A stretch of 64,000 bases of DNA from Sporolactobacillus pectinivorans (GTDB lineage Bacteria; Bacillota; Bacilli; Bacillales; Sporolactobacillaceae). Below are positions 28,609 to 36,241 of the stretch, one piece after another. Every line of letters begins with the position of its first letter. Position 1 is the stretch's first letter. The notes below the pieces were generated by a model. It did not search any database and had not been told where the DNA came from. It saw nothing but the letters and a program-made list of their open reading frames with translations. Position numbers and translations under genes: made by a program. The stretch lies in the NCBI RefSeq assembly GCF_002802965.1, contig NZ_NXGA01000001.1:124001-188000 (forward strand), in the 5' to 3' direction.

Positions 28609-28637
28609 TGTTAATGGTTGATAAGTTAAATGGTGAT

Positions 28638-29813
28638 TCATTTATTTTTCAGCATCTCAAAGACCTGCCGAACATCCTTGTCGCCTCTGCCTGAAAGGTT
28701 AACGATAATGCTTTCGTCTTTTGGCAGGGTTGGCGCAAGTTTCATCGCATAGGCGACGGCGTGGGAACTTTCCAGTGCTGGAATAATTCCTTCCACTTTG
28801 GAAAGCGTCTGGAACGCTTCCAAGGCCTCCTGCCCGGTCACCGTCACGTTCTCTTCGCGTCCGATCGCTTTCAAATAGCTGTGTTCCGGACCAACGCCCG
28901 GATAATCAAGACCGGCGGCAATAGAATAAGTTGGTTTCGGAATGCCGTGTTCATCTACCAGCGCATAACATTTGAACCCATGAATAATTGCCGGAACTCC
29001 TTCAGCCAGGCTGGCTGCCTCTGCCGGTTCCACACCGATCAGGCGGACACCTTTTTCATCAATATAGTGGGCAAATGCGCCGATCGCGTTGCTTCCGCCA
29101 CCAACACAGGCGAGCACAGCGGCCGGAAGCTTGCCTTCTTTTTCAAGAATCTGGCGCTTAGACTCCTCACTGATGACCGACTGAAAATATTTGACCATTG
29201 ACGGATACGGATGCGGACCTACTGCCGATCCAAGCAAATAATACGTATTCTCATGATTTTGAACCAGATCCTGCAATGCAACGTCCACCGCATCTTTTAA
29301 ACGGCCCTGGCCCTTTTCCACCGGAACAACCTTTGCGCCGAGCAGCTCCATGCGGAAAACATTTAGTGACTGGCGTTCCGTATCGTATTTCCCCATGTAA
29401 ATCGTGCAGGGAAACCCGAACAGTGCAGCAACTGTCGCTGTCGCGACACCGTGCTGTCCGGCCCCTGTCTCAGCAATAATCCGCTTGGCACCCATCCTTT
29501 TTGCTAAAAGAATCTGGCCGATGGTGTTGTTAATCTTGTGGGCCCCTGTATGGTTCAGATCTTCCCTTTTCAGATAGATTCTGGCTCCCCCGCACCTTTC
29601 AGTCAGATTCTTTGCGAAAGTCAGCGGATTCTCACGCCCCACATATTCTTTCAGATAATAGTAAAATTCTTTTTGAAATTCAGGATCTTTCTTACATTTC
29701 TCAAATTCCCTGTCGATCTTGGACAGCACTTCCTGCAACGCTTCAGGAACGTAGCTGCCTCCGAAATCCCCAAACTTACCCTCTGCTGCCAAGGCACTGC
29801 TCTGACTGCTCAT
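28638..29813 (-). CDS. trpB: Tryptophan synthase beta subunit
   Basis: A 391-residue PLP enzyme that joins indole and serine to make tryptophan. [29 protein letters not shown] (PLP-binding Lys near 93), [10 protein letters not shown], the phosphate-binding GGGSNAIG and the C-terminal SGRGDKD motif are all present. Length is normal. It is not in a trp operon: no trpA, C or D gene is adjacent, so it may be a second, indole-salvaging copy. A structured leader precedes it at 29845. Confidence 0.96.
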   Translation of the reverse strand: MSSQSSALAAEGKFGDFGGSYVPEALQEVLSKIDREFEKCKKDPEFQKEFYYYLKEYVGRENPLTFAKNLTERCGGARIYLKREDLNHTGAHKINNTIGQILLAKRMGAKRIIAETGAGQHGVATATVAALFGFPCTIYMGKYDTERQSLNVFRMELLGAKVVPVEKGQGRLKDAVDVALQDLVQNHENTYYLLGSAVGPHPYPSMVKYFQSVISEESKRQILEKEGKLPAAVLACVGGGSNAIGAFAHYIDEKGVRLIGVEPAEAASLAEGVPAIIHGFKCYALVDEHGIPKPTYSIAAGLDYPGVGPEHSYLKAIGREENVTVTGQEALEAFQTLSKVEGIIPALESSHAVAYAMKLAPTLPKDESIIVNLSGRGDKDVRQVFEMLKNK

Positions 29814-29844
29814 CTCAACTCAACTCCACTTGTTCTAAAGTACC

Positions 29845-29879
29845 ACCCGGACTGAAAAACTCTTTCTTCCCAGCCGGGC
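29845..29879 (-). promoter_or_regulatory. Structured 5' leader of trpB with a T-box-like core
   Basis: In the 169-bp leader, GCCCGGCTG and CAGTCCGGG (minus strand) form a hairpin, and the 3' arm runs into GGGTGGTAC, identical to the core of the T-box antiterminator sequence (AGGGTGGNACCGCG). A full T-box stem I and a terminator were not found, so a T-box call is uncertain. Some structured control of trpB is likely. Confidence 0.35.
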
Positions 29880-29982
29880 AGCCTCACACACCAAAAAGCG
29901 TGTATTCATAGCTTCGCTTAAAAAAGAAACAAAGTCAATAGAATTTTCGCAAAAAATATGACATTAACAAAAGGGAGCAAAT

Positions 29983-30546
29983 TTAACGATTCATATACTC
30001 CGTCGCAAGTGATTCCGCAGCTAAACCGTACACATTTTGAAAAATTTCTTTCCTGAACATTTTAAAATCTGTTTCTGTGATTTTATCCGGATAGGCCATA
30101 ATCTTCAATGATACAGGTTGAGTGGATGTTCCCTGCATGTCTGGTTGAAAATAGCCAAAATTACTAACTGCAAATCCCAGGCGCTGGTAGAAGTGAACCC
30201 TTCGGACGGCGAGTTCCGTTACCGGTGTTTCCACCTCAAGAACGATTGGTTGATCTGTATGAGCCAGATAACTTTTCATCATTTTTGAACCAAGTCCAAG
30301 CCCTCTAATCCGTGGATCGGTAGCAAGATGTTCAATAAACCGGAACTTATCAAATTTCCATTCGGCAATAAACCCGCCGATGTTCAGATCGTGTTCTGAA
30401 ATGACCAGTACTCTATAGTTCGGTTTTTCCAGCAGTTTTTTTGCCTGATTATATGAGCGAATCTCATTAGCCGGGAAAGACTGTTTCATGAGTTCATAGA
30501 CGTCATCAAACGCTCTCAGACCAACTTGTTTTAAGTCTTTCTCCAT
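29983..30546 (-). CDS. GNAT acetyltransferase
   Basis: A 187-residue N-acetyltransferase. The coenzyme A-binding motif is seen as IEHLATDPRIRGLGLGSKMM (R-G-x-G-x-G), and VRRVHFYQRLGFAV is the conserved helix and strand after it. Substrate unknown. GAGGAG precedes the ATG. It lies upstream of trpB on the same strand with a 169-bp gap that holds the trpB leader, so the two are probably separate units. Confidence 0.87.
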   Translation of the reverse strand: MEKDLKQVGLRAFDDVYELMKQSFPANEIRSYNQAKKLLEKPNYRVLVISEHDLNIGGFIAEWKFDKFRFIEHLATDPRIRGLGLGSKMMKSYLAHTDQPIVLEVETPVTELAVRRVHFYQRLGFAVSNFGYFQPDMQGTSTQPVSLKIMAYPDKITETDFKMFRKEIFQNVYGLAAESLATEYMNR

Positions 30547-30708
30547 AATTAACTCCTCAATTTTTGTGAAAAGGAATGTTTCCCCTTCTCATACATTGTA
30601 CTTTAATGCTTTTCACATACGTTAACCTTTTTCTATATATTGCCAAATTTATTTTAAACTTCACGATAAAACTGTATAAGAATTCAACAATAAATGATAA
30701 TATTTTCA

Positions 30709-30714
30709 TATAAT
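30709..30714 (+). promoter_or_regulatory. -10 box of the ybjQ-like gene
   Basis: A perfect TATAAT, 33 bp before the ATG at 30747; the -35 region is weak (TTCAAC at 30683). Confidence 0.45.
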
Positions 30715-30746
30715 AAAAATTTTTAGTAAACAGGAGGCATTTCAAG

Positions 30747-31067
30747 ATGCTCGTGGTGACAACAGAAAATATTACCGGTTATAAGGTCACAGAAGTTAAA
30801 GGTGAAGTTTTCGGACTGATTGTCAGAAGCCGGGGCCTGGGCGGAAACATTATGGCTGGTCTCAGAAGCCTGGCCGGCGGAGAAATACACGAATATACAA
30901 AAATGCTTGAAGACGCGCGCCAGCAGGCGATTGACCGTCTGATTTCAAATGCCGAATCTAAAGGTGCCAACGCTGTCGTCATGATGCGGTTCGATTCGAG
31001 TGAAATCGGACAAAACATGAGTGAAGTTCTGGCATTCGGCACCGCCGTCGTGATTGAAAAAGAATAA
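30747..31067 (+). CDS. ybjQ: YbjQ family (DUF74) protein
   Basis: A 106-residue protein matching the YbjQ/DUF74 family: TTENITGYKVTEVKGEVFGL, then RSRGLGGNIMAGLRSLAGGE and a C-terminal GANAVVMMRFDSSEI. Members form pentamers and are annotated as possible heavy-metal-binding proteins, without proven function. AGGAGG stands before the ATG, and a terminator follows at 31103. Confidence 0.92.
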   Translation: MLVVTTENITGYKVTEVKGEVFGLIVRSRGLGGNIMAGLRSLAGGEIHEYTKMLEDARQQAIDRLISNAESKGANAVVMMRFDSSEIGQNMSEVLAFGTAVVIEKE

Positions 31068-31102
31068 TTAGCGTCTCAGTAAATCAATAACAAAGTGATA
31101 AA

Positions 31103-31139
31103 AGATGCCAGCTGCAGCAAATTGTGGATGGCATTTTTT
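31103..31139 (+). terminator. Terminator of the ybjQ-like gene
   Basis: GATGCCA and TGGCAT pair around a partly paired loop, followed by TTTTTT; 36 bp after the stop codon. Confidence 0.7.
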
Positions 31140-31259
31140 GTGTGATACCGAGACGCGTGCTGTTCTGTTTTTACGGCAGAAACGGTGAACGCTCTATAGA
31201 ATCGACCCTACTGAACTAAGCAAACATTTAATTGTTGTTTCCTTGAATGTCGTGAATAT

Positions 31260-31567
31260 TCAGCGATACTGCCTAATCCCTTTTTCAAATGCCTGGGAGT
31301 CATTGTTCTCCAAGCCATGCAGCGCTTCCTGCAGAGCAAATGTTCCTCTGTAGAATTTTATCCGCTCAGAGATTTGCCTCCCATCAGGATATAAATCGAT
31401 GCAATGATCAAAAAAATCCACGCTTTATATTTTGGAAATCTGAAAACCAGAGCTTTATTGACGATCAGCACATCATTATTCTGGCCGGTTGTGTTGCGCT
31501 CAGCACTGTTAATCTTCAGATCAGGATAAATTTGATGGATCCGGTCTATATATCTTTGTACCAGCAT
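31260..31567 (-). pseudogene. Aminoglycoside-phosphotransferase-family gene with an internal deletion
   Basis: The ATG at 31567 follows GGAGG and opens MLVQRYIDRIHQIYPDLKI, then GQNNDVLIVNKALVFRFPKY, the normal N-terminal lobe of APH-type kinases. The next part, one frame over, reads DFFDHCIDLYPDGRQISERI and then FYRGTFALQEALHGLENNDS up to a stop at 31260, which is the usual C-terminus of such enzymes. The whole middle (about 200 residues, including the catalytic HxD loop) is missing, so this is a deletion derivative without activity. Confidence 0.75.
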
Positions 31568-31627
31568 GTTTCCTCCATGGAATAAAAAAGATGTCCGGTG
31601 CCCTGCCAACGGTTGATCAAACGCTAA

Positions 31628-32221
31628 TTAACACAGATCATACTCCATTCTTCTCGCTGTTTCCTGGACAACTTCTTGATCCAGCAGCTTGCCAACGATG
31701 TGAAATGCCATGTTGATACCGGCCGAAATGCCTCCGGAAGTAATGATATCTCCTTCATCAACAAATTTAACACCCTGCTGAACTTTGGTGCCGGGAAACT
31801 CTTCTTTCAGGCGTTTCAGGCTTGCCCAGTGGGTTGTACATTTTCTGTTTTCCAGAAGTCCCGCCTTAGCCAGCAGCAAAGCACCCGTGCACACTGACGT
31901 CATGAGCCGAACACTTTTCATTTCATTAGCAATCCACTGAATAACCCGCTCGTTATTGATTTCTCTGTTCCTTGCCCCCGCTCCGCCGGGAACGACGAGA
32001 ATATCGAACTGCGGCGCATTTTCAAAACTGTAGTCCGGCTGCACCCTCAGTCCATTCCGCGCCGCAACCATCTCCCCTGTTTCGGAAACGGTCGTCACTT
32101 CGAAAGGCTTTTGTTCTTTTTTTGTTGAAGTGACTGAAAAAACTTCAAACGGACCTGCAAAGTCCAGTACCTCGACATCATCGAAAAGCAGGATGCCCAC
32201 ACGCCATTTCTGACTTCTCAT
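31628..32221 (-). CDS. DJ-1/PfpI family protein
   Basis: A 197-residue class I glutamine-amidotransferase-like protein. VGILLFDDVEVLDFAGPFEVF opens the fold, and the nucleophile elbow SVCTGALLLAKAGLL carries the conserved Cys near 109, followed by THWASL with the His. This set is typical of the GATase1/AraC-amidase-like branch (isonitrile hydratase type). The substrate is not known. The ATG has GAGGAG and overlaps the stop of a decayed upstream ORF (ATGA). Confidence 0.87.
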   Translation of the reverse strand: MRSQKWRVGILLFDDVEVLDFAGPFEVFSVTSTKKEQKPFEVTTVSETGEMVAARNGLRVQPDYSFENAPQFDILVVPGGAGARNREINNERVIQWIANEMKSVRLMTSVCTGALLLAKAGLLENRKCTTHWASLKRLKEEFPGTKVQQGVKFVDEGDIITSGGISAGINMAFHIVGKLLDQEVVQETARRMEYDLC

Positions 32222-32412
32222 TTAAACATCTCCTCACTGTCTTTAATGGATTCAAGCATACGATCAACATCGCAGAGTAATTTTTTTGCCAGACGAACAG
32301 CGTCTTACTTTTAGATTATGATCGATCTTTAATCTCTTTTTTCAACTGTTCAATCGTGGCATCATTCCCCTCTACGTAAATGTGTGTGCCTCATTGCTTT
32401 TTCCGCTGTCAT
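32218..32412 (-). pseudogene. Frameshifted small ORF between MerR and PfpI genes
   Basis: ATG 32412 opens MTAEKAMR; one frame over follows THIYVEGNDATIEQLKKEIK; back in the first frame comes DAVRLAKKLLCDVDRMLESI and KDSEEMFK, ending in a TGA that overlaps the PfpI start. Two compensating frameshifts would give a 64-residue helical protein translationally coupled to PfpI. I do not recognise the family. Confidence 0.4.
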
Positions 32413-32430
32413 CAAAATAACAGTTCTCTT

Positions 32431-32808
32431 TCAGCATTTCAGAGCTTCGCTTCTGGCAGACTCTTTTTCATAGGCAGCAATTTTTCGGTTTAAATGCTCA
32501 ATGTTTTCCTCAAGCTTCTTTTTCTGGTCAAGCATAAATAAACGATGAGAATAGAGTATGTTCAATCTTTCATCTACCGTTTCATCACCCCGGTATCTCA
32601 GACAGGCATATTCTTTAATTTTTTTAATGGGCATGGCTGTTTCTTTAAGTTTAATAATAAAATTGATCCAGATCTGATCAGCCTCAGTGTAAACTCTGCG
32701 GTTATTCGTATCCCTCCCGGGGCAAATGATTCCTTCTTTTTCATAGTAACGCAGAGTGTCTATGCTTAATCCGGTTAATTCTGAAAAAGTACCAATTGAA
32801 TAAGTCAA
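32431..32808 (-). CDS. MerR-family transcriptional regulator
   Basis: A 125-residue regulator. The N-terminal winged helix-turn-helix TYSIGTFSELTGLSIDTLRYYEKEG and NRRVYTEAD are followed by the long dimerising coiled coil (LFMLDQKKKLEENIEHLNRK). It lacks the Cys triad of metal-sensing MerR proteins and fits the AdhR/YraB-type group that senses aldehydes or electrophiles. The start is TTG with GAGGG upstream. It diverges from the SDR gene, whose promoter has the MerR-type 19-bp spacer. Confidence 0.9.
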   Translation of the reverse strand: MTYSIGTFSELTGLSIDTLRYYEKEGIICPGRDTNNRRVYTEADQIWINFIIKLKETAMPIKKIKEYACLRYRGDETVDERLNILYSHRLFMLDQKKKLEENIEHLNRKIAAYEKESARSEALKC

Positions 32809-32827
32809 AGTGTAACCCTCTTTTCAT

Positions 32828-32858
32828 TTGACATGGAGCATGCTCCAGCATTTATACT
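32828..32858 (+). promoter_or_regulatory. MerR-type promoter with 19-bp spacer and operator
   Basis: TTGACA at 32828-32833 and TATACT at 32853-32858 are separated by 19 bp. The perfect palindrome TGGAGCATGCTCCA (32834-32847) fills the spacer. Long spacers with a dyad inside are the signature of promoters activated by MerR-family DNA distortion; it would drive the SDR gene at 32888. Confidence 0.85.
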
Positions 32859-32887
32859 ACATTATATCAACTCAGGGAGATGATACT

Positions 32888-33733
32888 GTGAAGAAAGTTT
32901 GGTTTATAACCGGAACTTCGACAGGGTTTGGACGGGCGCTTGCCAAGGAACTGATTGGCCAAGGCTACCCTGTTGCCATAACCGCAAGGCATCAGGATCA
33001 GATTGCCGAACTGGTGGAAGGCAACGAACAGGCCATTGCTCTGACTCTGGATGTAACAAAAAAAGATCAGGTCAAGCATGCGGTGAACCAGGCACTCGAT
33101 AAATTCGGGCGCATAGATGTGTTGGTGAACAATGCCGGCTATGGTTATTTTGGCGCTGTTGAGGAAAGTGACGAAGAAGCCGTCCGTAAACTTTTCGAAA
33201 CGAATTTCTGGGGCCTGAGCGATCTGACCCGAACGGTACTGCCAGCGATGCGTAAACAGCGCAGCGGCCATATTGTCAATGTTTCATCGATCGGCGGCCT
33301 GACTGCGTTTCCTACTTTCGGCTACTATCATGCGACAAAATTTGCCGTTGAAGGTCTGTCGCAGGCACTGGCGAAAGAAGTTGAACCACTCGGCATTCAT
33401 GTCACACTCGTGGAGCCGGGCGCTTTCCGTACGGACTGGTCCGGCCGCTCCTCTGTAGACCGGACGAAAGTCATTGACGACTATCTCGAAACAGCCGGGA
33501 AACGCCTGCAAAGTTCCCATGCAAACTCCGGAAAGCAGCCTGGCAGCCCTGAACTTGCTGCCAAAGCAATCATCAAGGCTGTGGAATCCGAACACAGTCC
33601 CATCCACCTGCTGCTCGGCAAAGATGCCGTTAAAAATGCCCGGATTCAGCTGGAAAATGTAACAAAAGATCTGGAAACATGGGAAAATGTCTCGACGCAT
33701 GTGGACTACGGGGATGAAGGTTTCTGGAATTAA
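32888..33733 (+). CDS. Short-chain dehydrogenase/reductase
   Basis: A 281-residue SDR. The nucleotide-binding motif is TGTSTGFG (near 8-15), LVNNAGYGYFG follows, and the catalytic Ser (NVSSIGG) and YHATK motif are in place; LDVTKK at 57-62 suggests the usual adenine contact. It resembles the oxidoreductases annotated as SDR of the YbbO/retinol-dehydrogenase-like group. GTG 32888 follows AGGGAG. Probable target of the divergent MerR regulator, so it may act on a reactive aldehyde or ketone; that is inference. Confidence 0.9.
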   Translation: MKKVWFITGTSTGFGRALAKELIGQGYPVAITARHQDQIAELVEGNEQAIALTLDVTKKDQVKHAVNQALDKFGRIDVLVNNAGYGYFGAVEESDEEAVRKLFETNFWGLSDLTRTVLPAMRKQRSGHIVNVSSIGGLTAFPTFGYYHATKFAVEGLSQALAKEVEPLGIHVTLVEPGAFRTDWSGRSSVDRTKVIDDYLETAGKRLQSSHANSGKQPGSPELAAKAIIKAVESEHSPIHLLLGKDAVKNARIQLENVTKDLETWENVSTHVDYGDEGFWN

Positions 33734-33806
33734 GCTTAGTGATTAAACACTTGCCGTAAACCATCTAAACTTTCAATTTCGCAAAGGTTTTCCGCCCATG
33801 TTTGCT

Positions 33807-33850
33807 CAAAAGGAACTTCTCACATCTGTCCGGTCAAAAGTTCCTTTTCG
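33807..33850 (+). terminator. Terminator after the SDR gene
   Basis: AAAAGGAACTT and AAGTTCCTTTT pair across a 20-nt loop, 74 bp after the SDR stop; T-rich on the plus strand. Confidence 0.6.
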
Positions 33851-34026
33851 TTCAATCTTTTCCTGGATTATCCTAAGATGCTGTGAAACAGCTCAGTCAC
33901 AATGACGGGACGACTAACCAAACTTTTATTCAATCAGGATCCTCAAAACAGACAGCATAACAGTCCTTCCTACCTGCAAAAGGATAACGTTCTGGATAAA
34001 AAATTGTTATACCACGGTCTCTCATA

Positions 34027-34067
34027 AAGGGATGCTGACCTGAGGTTCTCAATCAGCATCCTTTTTT
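34027..34067 (+). terminator. Second terminator in the same gap, without an obvious gene
   Basis: GGATGCTGA and TCAGCATCC form a 9-bp stem followed by TTTTTT. It is plus-oriented, yet no ORF lies between 33850 and 34027. It may end a small RNA or back up the previous terminator. Confidence 0.65.
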
Positions 34068-34082
34068 GAGGTGGTCAAATAA

Positions 34083-34604
34083 TCACAGAAATTGCTCATA
34101 ACCATAACGCAAACCTTCCATGTACACATTTCCAGTCCTTTTGAATCCAACTTTGGCTAGAACATGCTGCATGATCAGATTTTCAGGATGCGTATCAACT
34201 CTTACACTTTTAACTGATGGATAGTTAGAACGCAAATAAACAAACACCGTTTCAAACAAACGTTGGACGACGCGCTGACCACGGAATTGATTACTAACAG
34301 CCACACGATGAATGGCGTAATACGGGCTTTGCTGATTGAGCCATTCTCCATCTTCGATCACCTTATAGTGGGCATCCGGGCCAGCGAGCAAAGCCGCATA
34401 TGCCGCCACTTCACCATCCAATTTGAAAACAAATAAATTCTGATGGCGGATGTCTTGTTTGAAATCACTCATATCTGGATACCCGTTTTGCCACTGATCA
34501 ACGCCTTGAGCTTTCAGAAAAGCTTTTGCCTGATCCGTAATTGTCATGATGGCTGGTAAATCATGCTTCGTCGCAAGAATAAAATCACTTTTCTGATCTG
34601 TCAT
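34083..34604 (-). CDS. GNAT acetyltransferase
   Basis: A 173-residue N-acetyltransferase. AIHRVAVSNQFRGQRVVQRLF is the acetyl-CoA-binding region, with the R/Q-G-x-x pattern slightly degenerate, and VRVDTHPENLIMQHVLAKVGFKRTG is the usual C-terminal motif of these YkkB-like proteins. ATG 34604 follows GGAG; an earlier frame start at 34640 lacks such a site. Substrate unknown; monocistronic. Confidence 0.87.
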   Translation of the reverse strand: MTDQKSDFILATKHDLPAIMTITDQAKAFLKAQGVDQWQNGYPDMSDFKQDIRHQNLFVFKLDGEVAAYAALLAGPDAHYKVIEDGEWLNQQSPYYAIHRVAVSNQFRGQRVVQRLFETVFVYLRSNYPSVKSVRVDTHPENLIMQHVLAKVGFKRTGNVYMEGLRYGYEQFL

Positions 34605-34728
34605 AATTTTCTCCATTCTATAAAAGATTAGATACATCATTTTTGCGTTGATTTAAAGATAGCTATTATCGACGACGATTTCTGAATACATGTTTATCCA
34701 TGTCAAATTCTTAATATGGTCCAATACG

Positions 34729-35286
34729 TCATTCAATGTGTTTAATGATTTTCGCCGGATTACCTGCAACAACCACGGCATCAGGCACGTCCCTGGTTAC
34801 AACTGAACCGGAGCCGATAACGACATTATTGCCAATGTTGACTCCCGGGTTGATGACTGTTCTCCCGCCAATCCAGACATGATCACCGATCGTCACCGGT
34901 TTACCATACTCCGCCCCCGATATCCGTTCGGCTGAGTTCAGCGGATGCGTTGCCGTATAAATATGGACGCCCGGAGCAATAAAGCAGTTGTCTCCAATTT
35001 CCACTTTGCACACATCTAAAATGACACAGTCAAAATTCGCATAGAAATTTTCGCCGACATGTATATTAGTTCCGTAGTCACACCGAAACGTCGGCTCAAT
35101 ATACAGACTTTTTCCTGTCGAACCGAAAAGCTCTTTCAGGAGATCCGCACGCTTATCCATTTCAGTTTCCAGCGTTTGATTAAACAGTCTAGTCAATCGC
35201 CGTGCTTTCCTGCGTTCTTCCACCAGTACCGGATCATTCGCATGATAAAGTTCTCCATCAAGCATTTTTTCTTTTTCTGTTTTCAT
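34729..35286 (-). CDS. maa: Maltose O-acetyltransferase (left-handed beta-helix)
   Basis: A 185-residue hexapeptide-repeat acetyltransferase. [28 protein letters not shown] is the family N-terminal domain, followed by [19 protein letters not shown] and the repeats with the active-site His in YTATHPLN. Enzymes of this group transfer acetyl from acetyl-CoA to maltose, glucose or other sugars. ATG 35286 has GGAGGGAG upstream, and the open frame beyond it has no family similarity. Length is normal (about 185). Confidence 0.92.
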   Translation of the reverse strand: MKTEKEKMLDGELYHANDPVLVEERRKARRLTRLFNQTLETEMDKRADLLKELFGSTGKSLYIEPTFRCDYGTNIHVGENFYANFDCVILDVCKVEIGDNCFIAPGVHIYTATHPLNSAERISGAEYGKPVTIGDHVWIGGRTVINPGVNIGNNVVIGSGSVVTRDVPDAVVVAGNPAKIIKHIE

Positions 35287-35564
35287 GGCACAGTTTCTCC
35301 CTCCAAGATTAATAATTCTATTATAATGAAATCTAATAGAAGATCGTAACTCTTCATAAACAATTGAAACCTGAATCAATGAATACAGCTAAAATATTTT
35401 TATTCCAAAAGCCTCTGAAGACCGATTTATTTGCAGGAAGACCGATTTTTTTAGCTTGGCAAATCCCAACATCGTTTCCTCCGAATTTTGGCACTGTTAT
35501 TAAAAACACCAGAGGCGTATCGCGCCATCCGGTGTCCATTAGCTTTAGAAAATAAAGATTTTAA

Positions 35565-36194
35565 TTATTTTTTGCCGCTCTTTATCGCGCCTCGTGCTTT
35601 AGCCGCCTTTATCATCATTTCCTGCTTGATTTTCATTTCTTTCATTAAGTTCTGGACTTGTTTGGGAGTCAGTATCTGATGTTTCTCCGGGAGGTAGAAA
35701 ACATTCCGCGTTGACACTTTCACGTTATTGTCTCCACTGAAGGCAAAGAGCGTATGATAGAACCCGTTTTTAAAAACACGCTTTTTTTCCTGAATCAGAA
35801 GATATGGGGACCGGCCGGTCGCTTTAAACTGGTTACTGTCCGTGATCCCGGTATGTTTCATGTTCGGTTTCCCCTGTTTGTTGACATTGTAGATATACAG
35901 CGGATCACGCCCGACATTCTGGCAAAGAAGAAGGAACGGAATTGCGGCAGACTGCTTCGGATTAGATCCTGCTGCCGAATAGATATTGACTTTTTTCGTG
36001 TATACAGTATCTTTCATCCCGTAATTACTGTGCTCATTAAGGATCATCAGCGTCTCACTGCCAAGAAAAAGGATCAGCGACAGAGCAACGAGTAGCCCAT
36101 TGATAAACTTATGCTGTGAAAACCACTTTGTGCCGCTTGTTAAAATAAATGTCACAAACAAAGCAGCGCCTATGATTAAAGTAACAAGAATCAT
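35565..36194 (-). CDS. DUF4811 membrane-anchored protein, partner of an MFS pump
   Basis: A 209-residue protein with two N-terminal transmembrane helices (LVTLIIGAALFVTFIL and INGLLVALSLILFLG) and an exposed beta-rich domain, then a basic coiled-coil tail. It matches DUF4811 proteins, which occur directly after LmrB-like DHA2 transporters in lactobacilli and relatives. That is the order here, with a 47-bp gap, so it probably assists or modifies the pump. AGGAAG precedes the ATG. Role unproven. Confidence 0.75.
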   Translation of the reverse strand: MILVTLIIGAALFVTFILTSGTKWFSQHKFINGLLVALSLILFLGSETLMILNEHSNYGMKDTVYTKKVNIYSAAGSNPKQSAAIPFLLLCQNVGRDPLYIYNVNKQGKPNMKHTGITDSNQFKATGRSPYLLIQEKKRVFKNGFYHTLFAFSGDNNVKVSTRNVFYLPEKHQILTPKQVQNLMKEMKIKQEMMIKAAKARGAIKSGKK

Positions 36195-36241
36195 TTTTTC
36201 ACTTCCTGATTTTAAGAAATTACCTCAGACAGGGGCCGTTG

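Noticed and set aside
29814..29982. Full T-box riboswitch upstream of trpB
   Set aside because: Only the GGGTGGTAC core is present; no stem I, specifier loop or terminator could be drawn in 169 bp, so it is reported only as a T-box-like leader.
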